Assembly (NCBI GenBank): GCA_004293445.1
Contig: RDYP01000019.1
Location: 1-44,946 of the forward strand
From: Verrucomicrobiota bacterium
GTDB lineage: Bacteria > Verrucomicrobiota > Verrucomicrobiia > Verrucomicrobiales > Akkermansiaceae
Direction: 5' to 3'
DNA length: 44,946 bases
Shown here: piece after piece, positions 19,615 to 27,555 of the stretch
How positions within the stretch are numbered: position 1 is the stretch's first letter
Layout of the letters: every line of letters starts with the position of its first letter
Notes under the pieces: generated by a model
What the model was told of the DNA's origin: nothing
Database searches by the model: none
The model's input: only the letters and a program-made list of their open reading frames with translations
Translations under genes and position numbers: made by a program

Positions 19615-20748
19615 CTATGCGTGGAATTTGCTATTGAAGCACTGTGTGACTACATCGGCAAGATCGGACATGTTGGTGAGCCAGGCATCGGCGCCTTTGC
19701 GTACGGCTTCACGGGGAACGATGCCGCCGAAACCGATGAAGAGATCGACCTCGGGTTTGGTTTCGAGGTCGGAGACGCCATCGCCGACCATCACGGTGAA
19801 CTGTGGGAGTAAGGCTTGCTTCCACTCGCGGATGACCTCGGGTTTGCCGCCGTTGCGGGTGGTGGGGTAGCACTCGCCGTATCCGGCGTATTGGCCCTGT
19901 GCGTCGAAGGATAAGGGCACGGCCTCCACGTGTTCGATACCGAGGGCTTCGGCGAGAGGTTGGATGAGGGGGGCGAAGCCTCCGGAGAGGATGATCGGTG
20001 TCCAGCCCTCGGCTTTCAGGCGGGCGATGGTTTCGGGAACGGCCGGAACGATGGTGTCGAGGTAGAGGCGTGCGATCCGATCGGCAGTCTCGCGGTCGGG
20101 GCGGATGATGTCCATGCGGCGCCCGAAGACTTCGCCGATCGGGACTTCGCCGTTCATCGCTTGGTGGGTGAGGTGTTCGACTAGTTGGAAGGCTTCCGGT
20201 CCGCGTGCACGGCCGAGTTCGTCGATTCCTTCGATGGAGGAGAGTGTGGAATCGCAATCGAAGAAGATCAGTTTGCCACGGGTTCGGGTTGGGGGCTGGA
20301 TTTCAAGGATCATGCCTGGCTGGATGAGGTTGTGGAGTTCGATGATGTCGTGGTTCGACATCCGGATGCAGCCATGGCTGGCGGCTTGGCCGAGGAGGTC
20401 TTCGCGGTTGGTGCCGTGGAGATAAATGAAGCGGTCGAAGCTGTTCGCGTTTTCCGGATCGAGCCCGCTGATGCGAATCACGCGGCTGAGGATGAGGTCT
20501 TGGTCGCTGGTCTCGCCCTTTTTCCAGAGGCCGACGGGTTCGCGTGCGACGAAGATGGTGCCCTCCGGCATGCCATCGCCGATTTTTTCTGCGATCACAA
20601 AACGCCCGGTGGGGGTGCGATGGCTGCCCGGGGTGAAGCCGACGCCTTTCGAGGCAGTCGATACAGGAAAGCTGCGGACCTGTTCCGGTCCGCGGAAGAG
20701 GTGAAGGGTTTGGTCGTCGATGGAGACTTCGAGTCGGAGGTCGTTCAT
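19615..20748 (-). CDS. Fusion of L,D-transpeptidase (YkuD) domain and SerB-like HAD phosphatase
   Basis: A 377-residue two-domain protein. Residues about 4-150 form a YkuD domain with H111 in YLHGTN and the catalytic SHGCIRM (C127), plus the upstream GSHRTPTGRF strand. Residues about 158-377 form an HAD-IB phosphatase of the phosphoserine phosphatase type: FFDCDSTLSSIEGID (D164, D166), ILSGGFAPL, GGKPEVIREWK and VGDGVSDLETK. Both active sites look intact. There is no signal peptide, unlike normal L,D-transpeptidases, which act on peptidoglycan outside the membrane. The ATG overlaps the stop of the upstream synthase gene by ATGA, so the two are translationally coupled. The joint function is unknown. 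Confidence 0.88.
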   Translation of the reverse strand: MNDLRLEVSIDDQTLHLFRGPEQVRSFPVSTASKGVGFTPGSHRTPTGRFVIAEKIGDGMPEGTIFVAREPVGLWKKGETSDQDLILSRVIRISGLDPENANSFDRFIYLHGTNREDLLGQAASHGCIRMSNHDIIELHNLIQPGMILEIQPPTRTRGKLIFFDCDSTLSSIEGIDELGRARGPEAFQLVEHLTHQAMNGEVPIGEVFGRRMDIIRPDRETADRIARLYLDTIVPAVPETIARLKAEGWTPIILSGGFAPLIQPLAEALGIEHVEAVPLSFDAQGQYAGYGECYPTTRNGGKPEVIREWKQALLPQFTVMVGDGVSDLETKPEVDLFIGFGGIVPREAVRKGADAWLTNMSDLADVVTQCFNSKFHA

Positions 20749-21926
20749 GGCGAGGCTTGGAGGGCGATCAGAGCGTTTTTTCCGCCGAGAGCGGAGGCGA
20801 GTTTGAAGATGGTGGCTGAGGGGGGAAGTGCTGCGGGCGTCATTGAAAGCCCGGGCGGGCAGGTGATGTCGGGCGGGGTGGGGGGGAGTTGCTTTGCCGC
20901 GAGGTAGGCAGCGAGGATGGTGGTTTCGAGCAGGCCGCCACCGCCGATTCCGTGGCCGAGGAAGGGTTTGATTGGGCGGATTGCGGTATCCGGTCCGAGG
21001 GCTTGCAAGATGGCCGCGGGTTCGAGCGTGGCGTGCGACCGGGTTCCACTGGCGTGGGGGCAGAGGGCGACGGGTCGGCCGAATTTTTCGCGGGCTTGGC
21101 GGAGGAGCGCGGCAACGCCGGGCGCGCCTTTCGGCATACCGATGGGGTCGGCACCGTCGGCGTTTGCCATGTATCCGCGCAGAAGGGGGTGGGACCGGGA
21201 ACTGCAGCGGCGGATGGCGATTGCCGCGGCCGCCTCGGCGGGAAGAATGCCACGGGTCTCGGGTGAGTAGGGGTCGTTCAGCCCATTGATCGAAAGAATG
21301 CCAGTGGCAGCGTAGCTGGCGAGCAGGGTAGGGGACAGGGGGAGATCGACGGCGACGACCAGCGCACGGTCCGCAAGGCCGGCCTGGAGCCAGAGGGCTG
21401 CCATGCCGAGGGCATCGAGTCCTGCAGCGCAGCCGCTGGCTTGGACCTGCCAGGGACCGCGGATTCCCAGTTCGATGCTGATCGCTGCGGCGGGTTCGCT
21501 GTGCAGGGAATTGCTGGCCGACATGAGCGGGAAAGCTCTGCGTGTCGGCCAGGGATCGATCCAACCATCGGCCGTGCCCCGGCTGGTACCGAGGAAAAGA
21601 ACGGTGTCAGCGAGATCGGATGCGGACCATCCGGCGGCGGCGATTGCCTCGCGGGCCACGTGGAGGGCTGCCATGCTGGCGGGCGCCCACTTGCGGCTGG
21701 TTAGGAGACTGCGGGGTTCGATCCAACTCGCGGGGAGTTTGCGGTGGGGGGAGTCGGTGCCCAGCAGTCCGGCGAGGGGTCGGAACGGATTTTGCCCGGT
21801 TGTGATCGCCTTGAGGTGCGATGGCAGGTCGACGCCGAGGCCAGAGAGGGCTCCGAGTCCGGTGATGGAAAGCGGTGTGTCGATGGGCGGGACTAGAATT
21901 GCTGGTGGCGTGATGCCAAGGAAAAT
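20745..21926 (-). CDS. Beta-ketoacyl synthase-like protein with no canonical start codon at its conserved N-terminus
   Basis: The first ATG, at 21674, gives 309 residues, but the same frame is open to the stop of the preceding gene and upstream encodes a typical KAS beginning: TPLSITGLGALSGLG, then about 55 residues up to SRKWAPAS. No ATG, GTG or TTG lies in that extension; ATT at 21926 is used here as a nominal start. The catalytic Cys is in QASGCAAGLD and the two His are in CPHASGTRSH and FLGHGIGG, so the C-H-H triad is present. It may condense acyl chains, or act as a partner in a specialised lipid or polyene pathway, but no acyl carrier protein is adjacent. Confidence 0.75.
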   Translation of the reverse strand: MFLGITPPAILVPPIDTPLSITGLGALSGLGVDLPSHLKAITTGQNPFRPLAGLLGTDSPHRKLPASWIEPRSLLTSRKWAPASMAALHVAREAIAAAGWSASDLADTVLFLGTSRGTADGWIDPWPTRRAFPLMSASNSLHSEPAAAISIELGIRGPWQVQASGCAAGLDALGMAALWLQAGLADRALVVAVDLPLSPTLLASYAATGILSINGLNDPYSPETRGILPAEAAAAIAIRRCSSRSHPLLRGYMANADGADPIGMPKGAPGVAALLRQAREKFGRPVALCPHASGTRSHATLEPAAILQALGPDTAIRPIKPFLGHGIGGGGLLETTILAAYLAAKQLPPTPPDITCPPGLSMTPAALPPSATIFKLASALGGKNALIALQASP

Positions 21927-21932
21927 GGTCGC

Positions 21933-22457
21933 TCAAAAGCTGGGCCGGTCGGCGGGAGCTTCGACCGCGGGGAGGAGCTTGCGGAGTTCCGCGGGCAGAC
22001 GGGGGATCAGATCGGGAGGGATCGGCGGAGTGTTTGGGCGGAGCTGGCCGGAGGCGATGGCGGGGCCGGAGCTTCCGCCTCCACCGGGTGATTTCACGTC
22101 GTAGTCGAGCTGGTCCTTACCGTTGAAAAACCAAAGCCGACCGGGTCTTTCGACGAAGACGAACCAGGGCTTGGAGGGATCGGCGAGCTGGATGGCATGG
22201 CTGCTCGACGAACTGCTGCCGCCCATGCCGTGCTGTTCCCTGATCGTCTGCAACAAGGTCACTGCCGTGGGGGCGGGAGTGACCGTCACCTCGTGGGTGA
22301 TCGCTCCGACGGCGTGGGTGTAGGTGCCGGCGCGGTCGATGAAAGTGCCCGCGACGAGGGTGTTCGAGGTGGCCGGGACCGAGGACACGGTCATCGTATG
22401 TTTGCGGCAGGCGATGGCGGACAGGGCGAAAGCCAGTATGAAGAGGATGAACTTCAT
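21933..22457 (-). CDS. Small lipoprotein, unrecognised
   Basis: A 174-residue protein with a short hydrophobic signal ending LSAIAC, so C17 is the probable lipidated cysteine. The mature part is Pro/Ser/Gly-rich, with a possible beta domain near 20-115 (AGTYTHAVGAITHEVTVTP, then PWFVFVERPGRLWFFNGKD). The ATG overlaps the ftsY stop (TGATG). No function can be assigned. Confidence 0.7.
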   Translation of the reverse strand: MKFILFILAFALSAIACRKHTMTVSSVPATSNTLVAGTFIDRAGTYTHAVGAITHEVTVTPAPTAVTLLQTIREQHGMGGSSSSSSHAIQLADPSKPWFVFVERPGRLWFFNGKDQLDYDVKSPGGGGSSGPAIASGQLRPNTPPIPPDLIPRLPAELRKLLPAVEAPADRPSF

Positions 22458-23308
22458 CACAGCATTTCCTCAACGAATTTCACCTTGTTGAACAGGGCGA
22501 ATTGATCGGGTTCCTCGCCCATGCCGAGGTAGCGGGGGGCGATGCCGAGCTGGTCGTGGATAGCGACGGCGACGCCGCCTTTGCCGGAACCGTCCATTTT
22601 GGTCACGATGATGCCGTCGAGCGGACAGGCTTTGTGAAATTCTTTGGCTTGCTGGAGAGCGTTCGCTCCGGTGGTCGCATCGACGACCAGCAGGGTGAGA
22701 TGGGGCGCGCTGGGATCGTTCTTGGCGAGGGTGCGTTTGATCTTGGCGAGCTCCTCCATCAGATTGTGGCGGGTGTGAAGACGGCCGGCGGTGTCGCAGA
22801 TCAGGTATTTCGAACCGTCGGCGATGGCCTTTTGGTGGGCATTGAAGCAGACGGAAGAGGGGTCGGCGTTAGGCTGGCCCTTGACGACCGGGATGTCGAG
22901 GCGCTGGCCCCAACGTTCCAGCTGTTCGACAGCAGCGGCGCGGAAGGTATCGGCTGCGGCGAGCACGGTGGGCTGTCCGCGGCGTTGGAGCCAGTGGGCG
23001 AGTTTGGCGCAGGAGGTGGTTTTGCCGACGCCATTGATGCCGACAACGAGGAAAACGAAAGGCTTGCCATCGGCGCGGGGGAGCAGGGGTGGGGAGTCGG
23101 GCGGCAGGCGATTGGCGACGTGGCGACGAGCGGTTTCGATCACATCGGTTGCCGAGACCTTGCGGCCGAGGGCGCGGAGTTCGTCGACGATTTGCAGGGC
23201 GAGTTTGGGTCCGAGATCGGCGCTGATGAGATCCGCCTCCAACTCGTCCCAGTCGATTTCCGCTTTGTTTGCGATCTTGTTGAAGAGAGATTTGAAAAAG
23301 CCTGCCAT
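22457..23308 (-). CDS. ftsY: FtsY, signal recognition particle receptor
   Basis: A 283-residue SRP GTPase that docks SRP-ribosome complexes at the membrane. The N domain (FNKIANKAEIDWDELEADLISADLG) is followed directly by the G domain: VVGINGVGKTTSCAKLA, AAADTFRAAAVEQL, DTAGRLHT and TKMDGSGKGG. The acidic A domain of E. coli FtsY is absent, as in many bacteria, so membrane contact relies on the N-terminal helix MAGFFKSLFNKIA. It is first in a minus-strand run with the lipoprotein, the KAS-like gene and the YkuD-phosphatase gene. Confidence 0.95.
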   Translation of the reverse strand: MAGFFKSLFNKIANKAEIDWDELEADLISADLGPKLALQIVDELRALGRKVSATDVIETARRHVANRLPPDSPPLLPRADGKPFVFLVVGINGVGKTTSCAKLAHWLQRRGQPTVLAAADTFRAAAVEQLERWGQRLDIPVVKGQPNADPSSVCFNAHQKAIADGSKYLICDTAGRLHTRHNLMEELAKIKRTLAKNDPSAPHLTLLVVDATTGANALQQAKEFHKACPLDGIIVTKMDGSGKGGVAVAIHDQLGIAPRYLGMGEEPDQFALFNKVKFVEEML

Positions 23309-23555
23309 GGGGTGGTGCTGCTCTTAGCGATGGGCGGTGTCGGGGGCAAGCGTGGTGCTTCTGCGGGGACTGGATGTCGCGGGTTGCTCGGTCGTTGGGA
23401 GTGAGATAGCTTGCCGGGATTCCGGAGTTTGGTGCGTCGAATTCGCCCGGAAGGATGAAGTCTTCTGTGGGGCGCTGTGATTTTTGCAGTTGAATGCGGC
23501 GGCTTACTGAGGATCAATCGCCCGGTCGCGTCGGTTGGCGTGGCATTATATTTTC

Positions 23556-23861
23556 ATGAGCCAAGGATTCAGACGAGGTGGTGGAGGCGGTGGTGGACGG
23601 CGGGGTTCCCGCGGTGCTCCTAGGGCGCGCAAGCTTGGACCGGACGGCGAGGAAAAGTCCGTCGAGGTCGAGGGCACGATCACTTCGGTGCTTGCGGGGA
23701 CGCAATTCCGCGTGCAGTTGCAAAGCGGTCACGAGGTTCTCGCTCATATTTCCGGCAAGATGCGGAAGCGTTTCATCCGCCTGGTTGTGGGTGACAAGGT
23801 CAAGATGGAGATGTCGCCCTACGATGTTTCCAAGGCGCGGATCACCTATCGTTTGGGTTGA
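23556..23861 (+). CDS. infA: Translation initiation factor IF-1 with Arg/Gly-rich N-terminal extension
   Basis: A 101-residue protein. The C-terminal 65 residues are a standard IF-1 OB-fold ([53 protein letters not shown]). Residues 1-36 form an extra tail ([20 protein letters not shown], then PRARKLG) that is strongly basic and absent from the usual 72-residue IF-1. ATG 23556 is chosen; the frame is also open from 23535. The tail could contact rRNA or mRNA. Confidence 0.88.
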   Translation: MSQGFRRGGGGGGGRRGSRGAPRARKLGPDGEEKSVEVEGTITSVLAGTQFRVQLQSGHEVLAHISGKMRKRFIRLVVGDKVKMEMSPYDVSKARITYRLG

Positions 23862-23936
23862 TCCGCTCGTTTCCTTCGGCGGTTCTAAGAATCGCTTGAG
23901 TGACAACTCGGGGTCAAACGCCCGTGCATGCGAGAA

Positions 23937-23958
23937 TGAGCGGTGAATTCGCCGCTCA
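23937..23958. terminator. Strong hairpin between convergent infA and scpA
   Basis: TGAGCGGTG and CGCCGCTCA form a 9-bp stem (one G-T wobble) closed by an AATT tetraloop. It lies midway between the two convergent stops. There is no T-run on either side, so it may stabilise 3' ends or act as a Rho-assisted bidirectional terminator. Confidence 0.45.
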
Positions 23959-23985
23959 CTTCGTGTCGAGGGAGCTTGTTAATTG

Positions 23986-24765
23986 TTAGTCGAGGTCGTT
24001 CTCACTTTCCCCGCTTTCCGCGTCGGCATGAGGACCGGTGTGGAGTCGGCGTTCGATCTCGATTTCCCCTAGCAGGTGGGTCTGACGCAGGATGAATTGG
24101 TTCATTTTCATCAACTCGAGCACCGCGAGGAAGGTGACAATCACTTCCGCCTTGGTGGTCGCGGTTTCGAACAGCGAGTCGAAGCGGGCCGCTTGGCCGG
24201 GCACGAAACGAAAGAGGAGCATCTCGATTTTATCGGCGACCGTGTAGCGGTCATCGACAATATCCCCGAGGTCGTGGGATTCCTCAAAGCGTTTCAGGAC
24301 GTTTTGAAAGGCGCGGATGAGATCGAAGATCGAGACCTCGGCGAGGCCGAGCGGCTCTTCGGGAAGCTCGGGCATTTCGGGGTGAAAGGCAAAGGAGCCT
24401 TCTTGTTCGACTTCCTTGAGGCTTAGGAAGCCAGCAGCGTCTTTGAATTTCTTATATTCGATGAGCTGGCGGATGAGTTCCCAGCGTGGGTCATCGTCTT
24501 CCGCATCCTCTTCCGGCGGTTGATCTTGGCGGGGAAGCAGCGTGCGGCTTTTCAAATACATCAAATTCGCCGCCATGAGGATGAACTCTGCGGCGAGATC
24601 GATGTTCAGCATCCGGAAGGTCTCGATGTAATCGAGGTACTGGCTGGTAATCCGGGAGATCGAGATGTTGTGGATGTCCACCTCGTCTTTTTTGATGAGG
24701 TAGAGCAGCAGGTCGAGAGGGCCTTCGAAGATGTCCAGCCGGACCTTGTAATCGTTCGCTTCCAC
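23986..24765 (-). CDS. scpA: ScpA, kleisin subunit of the SMC condensin complex
   Basis: A 259-residue kleisin that bridges SMC heads in chromosome segregation. The N-terminal signature is clear: YKVRLDIFEGPLDLLLYLIK, then EVDIHNISISRITSQYLDYI and AAEFILMAANLMYLKSRTLLP. The C-terminal winged helix reads KAEVIVTFLAVLELMKMNQF. No ATG lies before the conserved start; GTG 24765 is the natural choice, whereas TTG 24885 would run into the divergent gene at 24871. scpB is not adjacent. Confidence 0.9.
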   Translation of the reverse strand: MEANDYKVRLDIFEGPLDLLLYLIKKDEVDIHNISISRITSQYLDYIETFRMLNIDLAAEFILMAANLMYLKSRTLLPRQDQPPEEDAEDDDPRWELIRQLIEYKKFKDAAGFLSLKEVEQEGSFAFHPEMPELPEEPLGLAEVSIFDLIRAFQNVLKRFEESHDLGDIVDDRYTVADKIEMLLFRFVPGQAARFDSLFETATTKAEVIVTFLAVLELMKMNQFILRQTHLLGEIEIERRLHTGPHADAESGESENDLD

Positions 24766-24870
24766 GAGCGGAGACGTAGGGGAAGGCGCGGGGGCGTGCG
24801 AGGGGAAATTTGCACTCGCCTCGCTGGGGCTGGCTGGTTGTAATTCCTGAAGTCGAGAGGCAGTGCATTT

Positions 24871-26484
24871 ATGGAGGCCGAGCAAACGCAGTCATTCAAT
24901 CAGAAGCTGAGCCAGTGGATCGCGAGCCAAGGTTTTTGGTTCCAGCTGCGGCATTCGATGTCAGGTGGCGGCGGTTGGGCGATGACCTTTCACCACTTGA
25001 TGCGCTTGGCTTTGAAGCTCTTCGTCGCCTTGTTGGTCGCTGCCGGTGCGTTCGGGATTTATTTGGTCAAGCGGGTGGATTCACCGAAATTCGTGGAGTC
25101 CTTGAATGGCAAGTTGGCGAGTGGTTTGGGGGCGACCGAGGTCAAGGTTTTGGATTTCGCGCGGGCGCAGGGTGAGGTTCAGATCCGGCGGGTGGGTGCC
25201 GAAGGTGGTGAGGGCTGTTTCTTCAAGAGCTTGGATGCGGGCAACCTGCGGATGAAGATGGGCTTGCTGGATGGATTGACCGGTACGTGGGATGCCGGGA
25301 CTTTGATTGCGAAGTGGATGGAGATCGACCTCAAGGCGGGTGCAGATAGTCCGGAAGAGGCTGAGGGTCTGGGTCGTTCTCTTTTTCGATATTGGGAAAG
25401 TTTCCGTTTTTCCTCGCTGGAGGTTGATGAAGCGACGCTGCGTTGGGGTTTCTCTCAGCGGACGCAGGGGCGGATTACGAAGAGTCGCATGACGGCGACT
25501 CGTTCGGTCGATGGCTGGCGCTTGGTTTTCCGCGGAGGCAGCTTTTCCCAGAACTGGCTGAAGGACTTGGAAATCGTCGAAATGGTTGCCGAAATCGGGT
25601 CGGGTGGCTTGAAAGTAACCAAGGGGGAATTCAAGAGCGGTGGCGGGGATGTGGTGTTCAAGGACGTGATCGTCACTGGTGGGGAGCGCCCTCAGGTGAG
25701 CGGTTCCGTGGAAGTCAACAAGGTGAGCTTGGATCCGTTCATTCCTCTGGCGGTGCATCCCTTTCTCGAGGGGGTGATTTCCGGGAATTTCGCGCTCTCA
25801 GGATCGACGAACTCCGTGGAGGGCATTCAGATCGAGGGCGATGTGACTTTGGGTGGAGGGAATCTCGTGAGCCTGCGTGAGCGCTTGGAGTTGTTGAACG
25901 CCCTGTCGGTCGTCGATGTCTACAACAGCTACCACAAGGTTCCGTTCGATCGGGGCAGCTTCCATTTGCGAACAGTGGGCGGGGCGATGGAGCTCACGCG
26001 GATCGATCTCAAGGCCGGTGAGTTGATGACGGTGCAGGGGCGGATTCAGGTGCGCTTCCCGCGGGATGAGGAGATGGTCGGCCCGGACGGGAATCCGCTG
26101 CTGGGTCAGTTTGCGACTGCGTCTGACGCCAACGGGGAAGTGAAGAAATCCAAGGCGGAGGAGCTTACTCTGGCAAAGGCGGCGAAGGCAGCATCGGGCG
26201 AGGAACAGGATATGGGTATTTTCTACCGTCGGGCCCAAGAGCGGATCGATGATCAGCTTTTGCAGGAGGAGATGGCTCGTCGGGCGAAATCGCTGCGCTG
26301 CGAAGGTGGGGTGCGGATCACGATACCGGGTGATGCCTTCGATCGTTCGGAAGTGCTGCGTGGCGCCTTCCCAGTGGATCCGTCGAATGGCCGGATCGCC
26401 ATGGATGTTCCGCTGCAGGGTGCCTTGTTCGAGCTGACCCTGCGTCAGGCTGAGGAGCTGCGGGATCTGGGCACGCGTCGGTGA
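24871..26484 (+). CDS. AsmA-like envelope protein
   Basis: A 537-residue protein with one hydrophobic segment near residues 45-68 (LMRLALKLFVALLVAAGAFGIYLV), then a long beta-rich extracytoplasmic part. Segments such as ISGNFALSGSTNSVEGIQIEGDVTLGGG, and SFHLRTVGGAMELTRIDL, resemble the C-terminal repeats of AsmA/TamB-like proteins, which take part in outer-membrane lipid or protein homeostasis. The family call is by pattern only. It is divergent from scpA. Confidence 0.7.
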   Translation: MEAEQTQSFNQKLSQWIASQGFWFQLRHSMSGGGGWAMTFHHLMRLALKLFVALLVAAGAFGIYLVKRVDSPKFVESLNGKLASGLGATEVKVLDFARAQGEVQIRRVGAEGGEGCFFKSLDAGNLRMKMGLLDGLTGTWDAGTLIAKWMEIDLKAGADSPEEAEGLGRSLFRYWESFRFSSLEVDEATLRWGFSQRTQGRITKSRMTATRSVDGWRLVFRGGSFSQNWLKDLEIVEMVAEIGSGGLKVTKGEFKSGGGDVVFKDVIVTGGERPQVSGSVEVNKVSLDPFIPLAVHPFLEGVISGNFALSGSTNSVEGIQIEGDVTLGGGNLVSLRERLELLNALSVVDVYNSYHKVPFDRGSFHLRTVGGAMELTRIDLKAGELMTVQGRIQVRFPRDEEMVGPDGNPLLGQFATASDANGEVKKSKAEELTLAKAAKAASGEEQDMGIFYRRAQERIDDQLLQEEMARRAKSLRCEGGVRITIPGDAFDRSEVLRGAFPVDPSNGRIAMDVPLQGALFELTLRQAEELRDLGTRR

Positions 26485-26513
26485 GAGGGGCTGGCGCTAC
26501 CTCCGACCTGGAC

Positions 26514-27422
26514 TCAGGATTGGGTCGGAACAATGCCGAGGCTCGCGTAGATTTCGCGGGTCGCCTTGCTTTTGTTGAGCGTGTAGAAATGGATGCCGTC
26601 GACTTGGTGGTCGAGCAGTTCTGCGCATTGCTGGGCCGCATAGTGGATGCCCACTTTCTCCACTGCGGCGGGGTCGCCTTTGGCTCGATCGAGTGCCCGC
26701 AGCAGTTTGGCTGGGAAGCGGGCGCCGGCGGCGAGTTCCGCCATCCTACCCATGCCCGAGAGTGAGGCGACGGGCATGATGCCGGCGATGATAGGCTTCT
26801 CGATTCCTGCCAAGCGACAGCGGTCGCGGAAGTCGAGGAAGTCGTGGTTGTCGAAAAACAACTGGGTGCAGATGTAGTCGGCACCCTGATCGACCTTGGC
26901 CTTGAGGTGGTCGAGTTCGATGAGACGGTTGGGAGTGGCGGGGTGGCCTTCGGGGAAGCCGGCGACGCCGATGCCAAAGCCGCGGGGATCGGGATGCGCG
27001 CCGGATTCGTTGAATTCGCGGATGAAGCGGACCAGATCCGCCGCGTGGCGGAAGTCGCAGTCCGACCAGTCGTAGTCAGGCCAGTCGCGTGGAGGGTCGC
27101 CTCGGAGCGCGAGGATGTTGCAAACGCCCGCGGCGGCGTATCGATGCAGGATTTCTTCGATTTGGGCTTTTGAGTGTCCGACGCAAGTCAGGTGGGGGAT
27201 GGGCGGGATACCGGTCGTCTGTTTGATTTTGACGACCAGGTCATGGGTCATTTCACGCGTGCTACCACCCGCTCCGTAGGTGACCGAGACAAAGGACGGT
27301 TCGAAGGGTTCGAGTTCGACGATGGTCCGGTAGAGGTCATCCGCTCCGGCCACAGTCTTCGGCGGGAAGAACTCGAAAGAAAAAGATGGGCGGCGGGCTG
27401 CCAGGATGTCGCGGATGTGCAT
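26514..27422 (-). CDS. metF: MetF, 5,10-methylenetetrahydrofolate reductase
   Basis: A 302-residue flavoprotein that reduces methylene-THF to methyl-THF for methionine synthesis. Conserved segments are FSFEFFPPKT (residues about 13-22), FVSVTYGAGGSTRE, HLTCVGHSKAQIEEIL, ILALRGDPP, GADYICTQLFFDN and GIMPVAS. ATG 27422 gives the standard N-terminus; upstream frame extensions are shadow sequence. A hairpin with a T-run lies 50 bases upstream in the sense strand. The product of glycine cleavage, methylene-THF, is this enzyme's substrate, although the genes are 10 kb apart. Confidence 0.95.
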   Translation of the reverse strand: MHIRDILAARRPSFSFEFFPPKTVAGADDLYRTIVELEPFEPSFVSVTYGAGGSTREMTHDLVVKIKQTTGIPPIPHLTCVGHSKAQIEEILHRYAAAGVCNILALRGDPPRDWPDYDWSDCDFRHAADLVRFIREFNESGAHPDPRGFGIGVAGFPEGHPATPNRLIELDHLKAKVDQGADYICTQLFFDNHDFLDFRDRCRLAGIEKPIIAGIMPVASLSGMGRMAELAAGARFPAKLLRALDRAKGDPAAVEKVGIHYAAQQCAELLDHQVDGIHFYTLNKSKATREIYASLGIVPTQS

Positions 27423-27471
27423 GGGCTTGAGGCTGCGGCAAGCATGGGGTGTGCGTGGCGGGCTTGGGAGT

Positions 27472-27499
27472 AAAAAACCGGGTTGGCCGCAACTTCCCC
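27472..27499 (-). promoter_or_regulatory. Terminator-like hairpin in the metF leader
   Basis: On the minus strand GTTG-CGGC-CAAC, flanked by GG and CC, is followed by GG and six T residues. The same GTTG could instead pair with a CAAC just upstream, giving a second, exclusive fold. As no minus-strand gene lies upstream, a terminator here would act on metF itself, as an attenuator. The stem is short. Confidence 0.35.
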
Positions 27500-27555
27500 G
27501 TTGGCGGGAGGTTTCTGGTCCGCTGAGTTTGCTTCTCCATCTTTTCGTTTCGGTC

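Noticed and set aside
27423-27555. SAM or SAH riboswitch upstream of metF
   Set aside because: The conserved core sequences of these riboswitches are not present; only a terminator-like hairpin remains.
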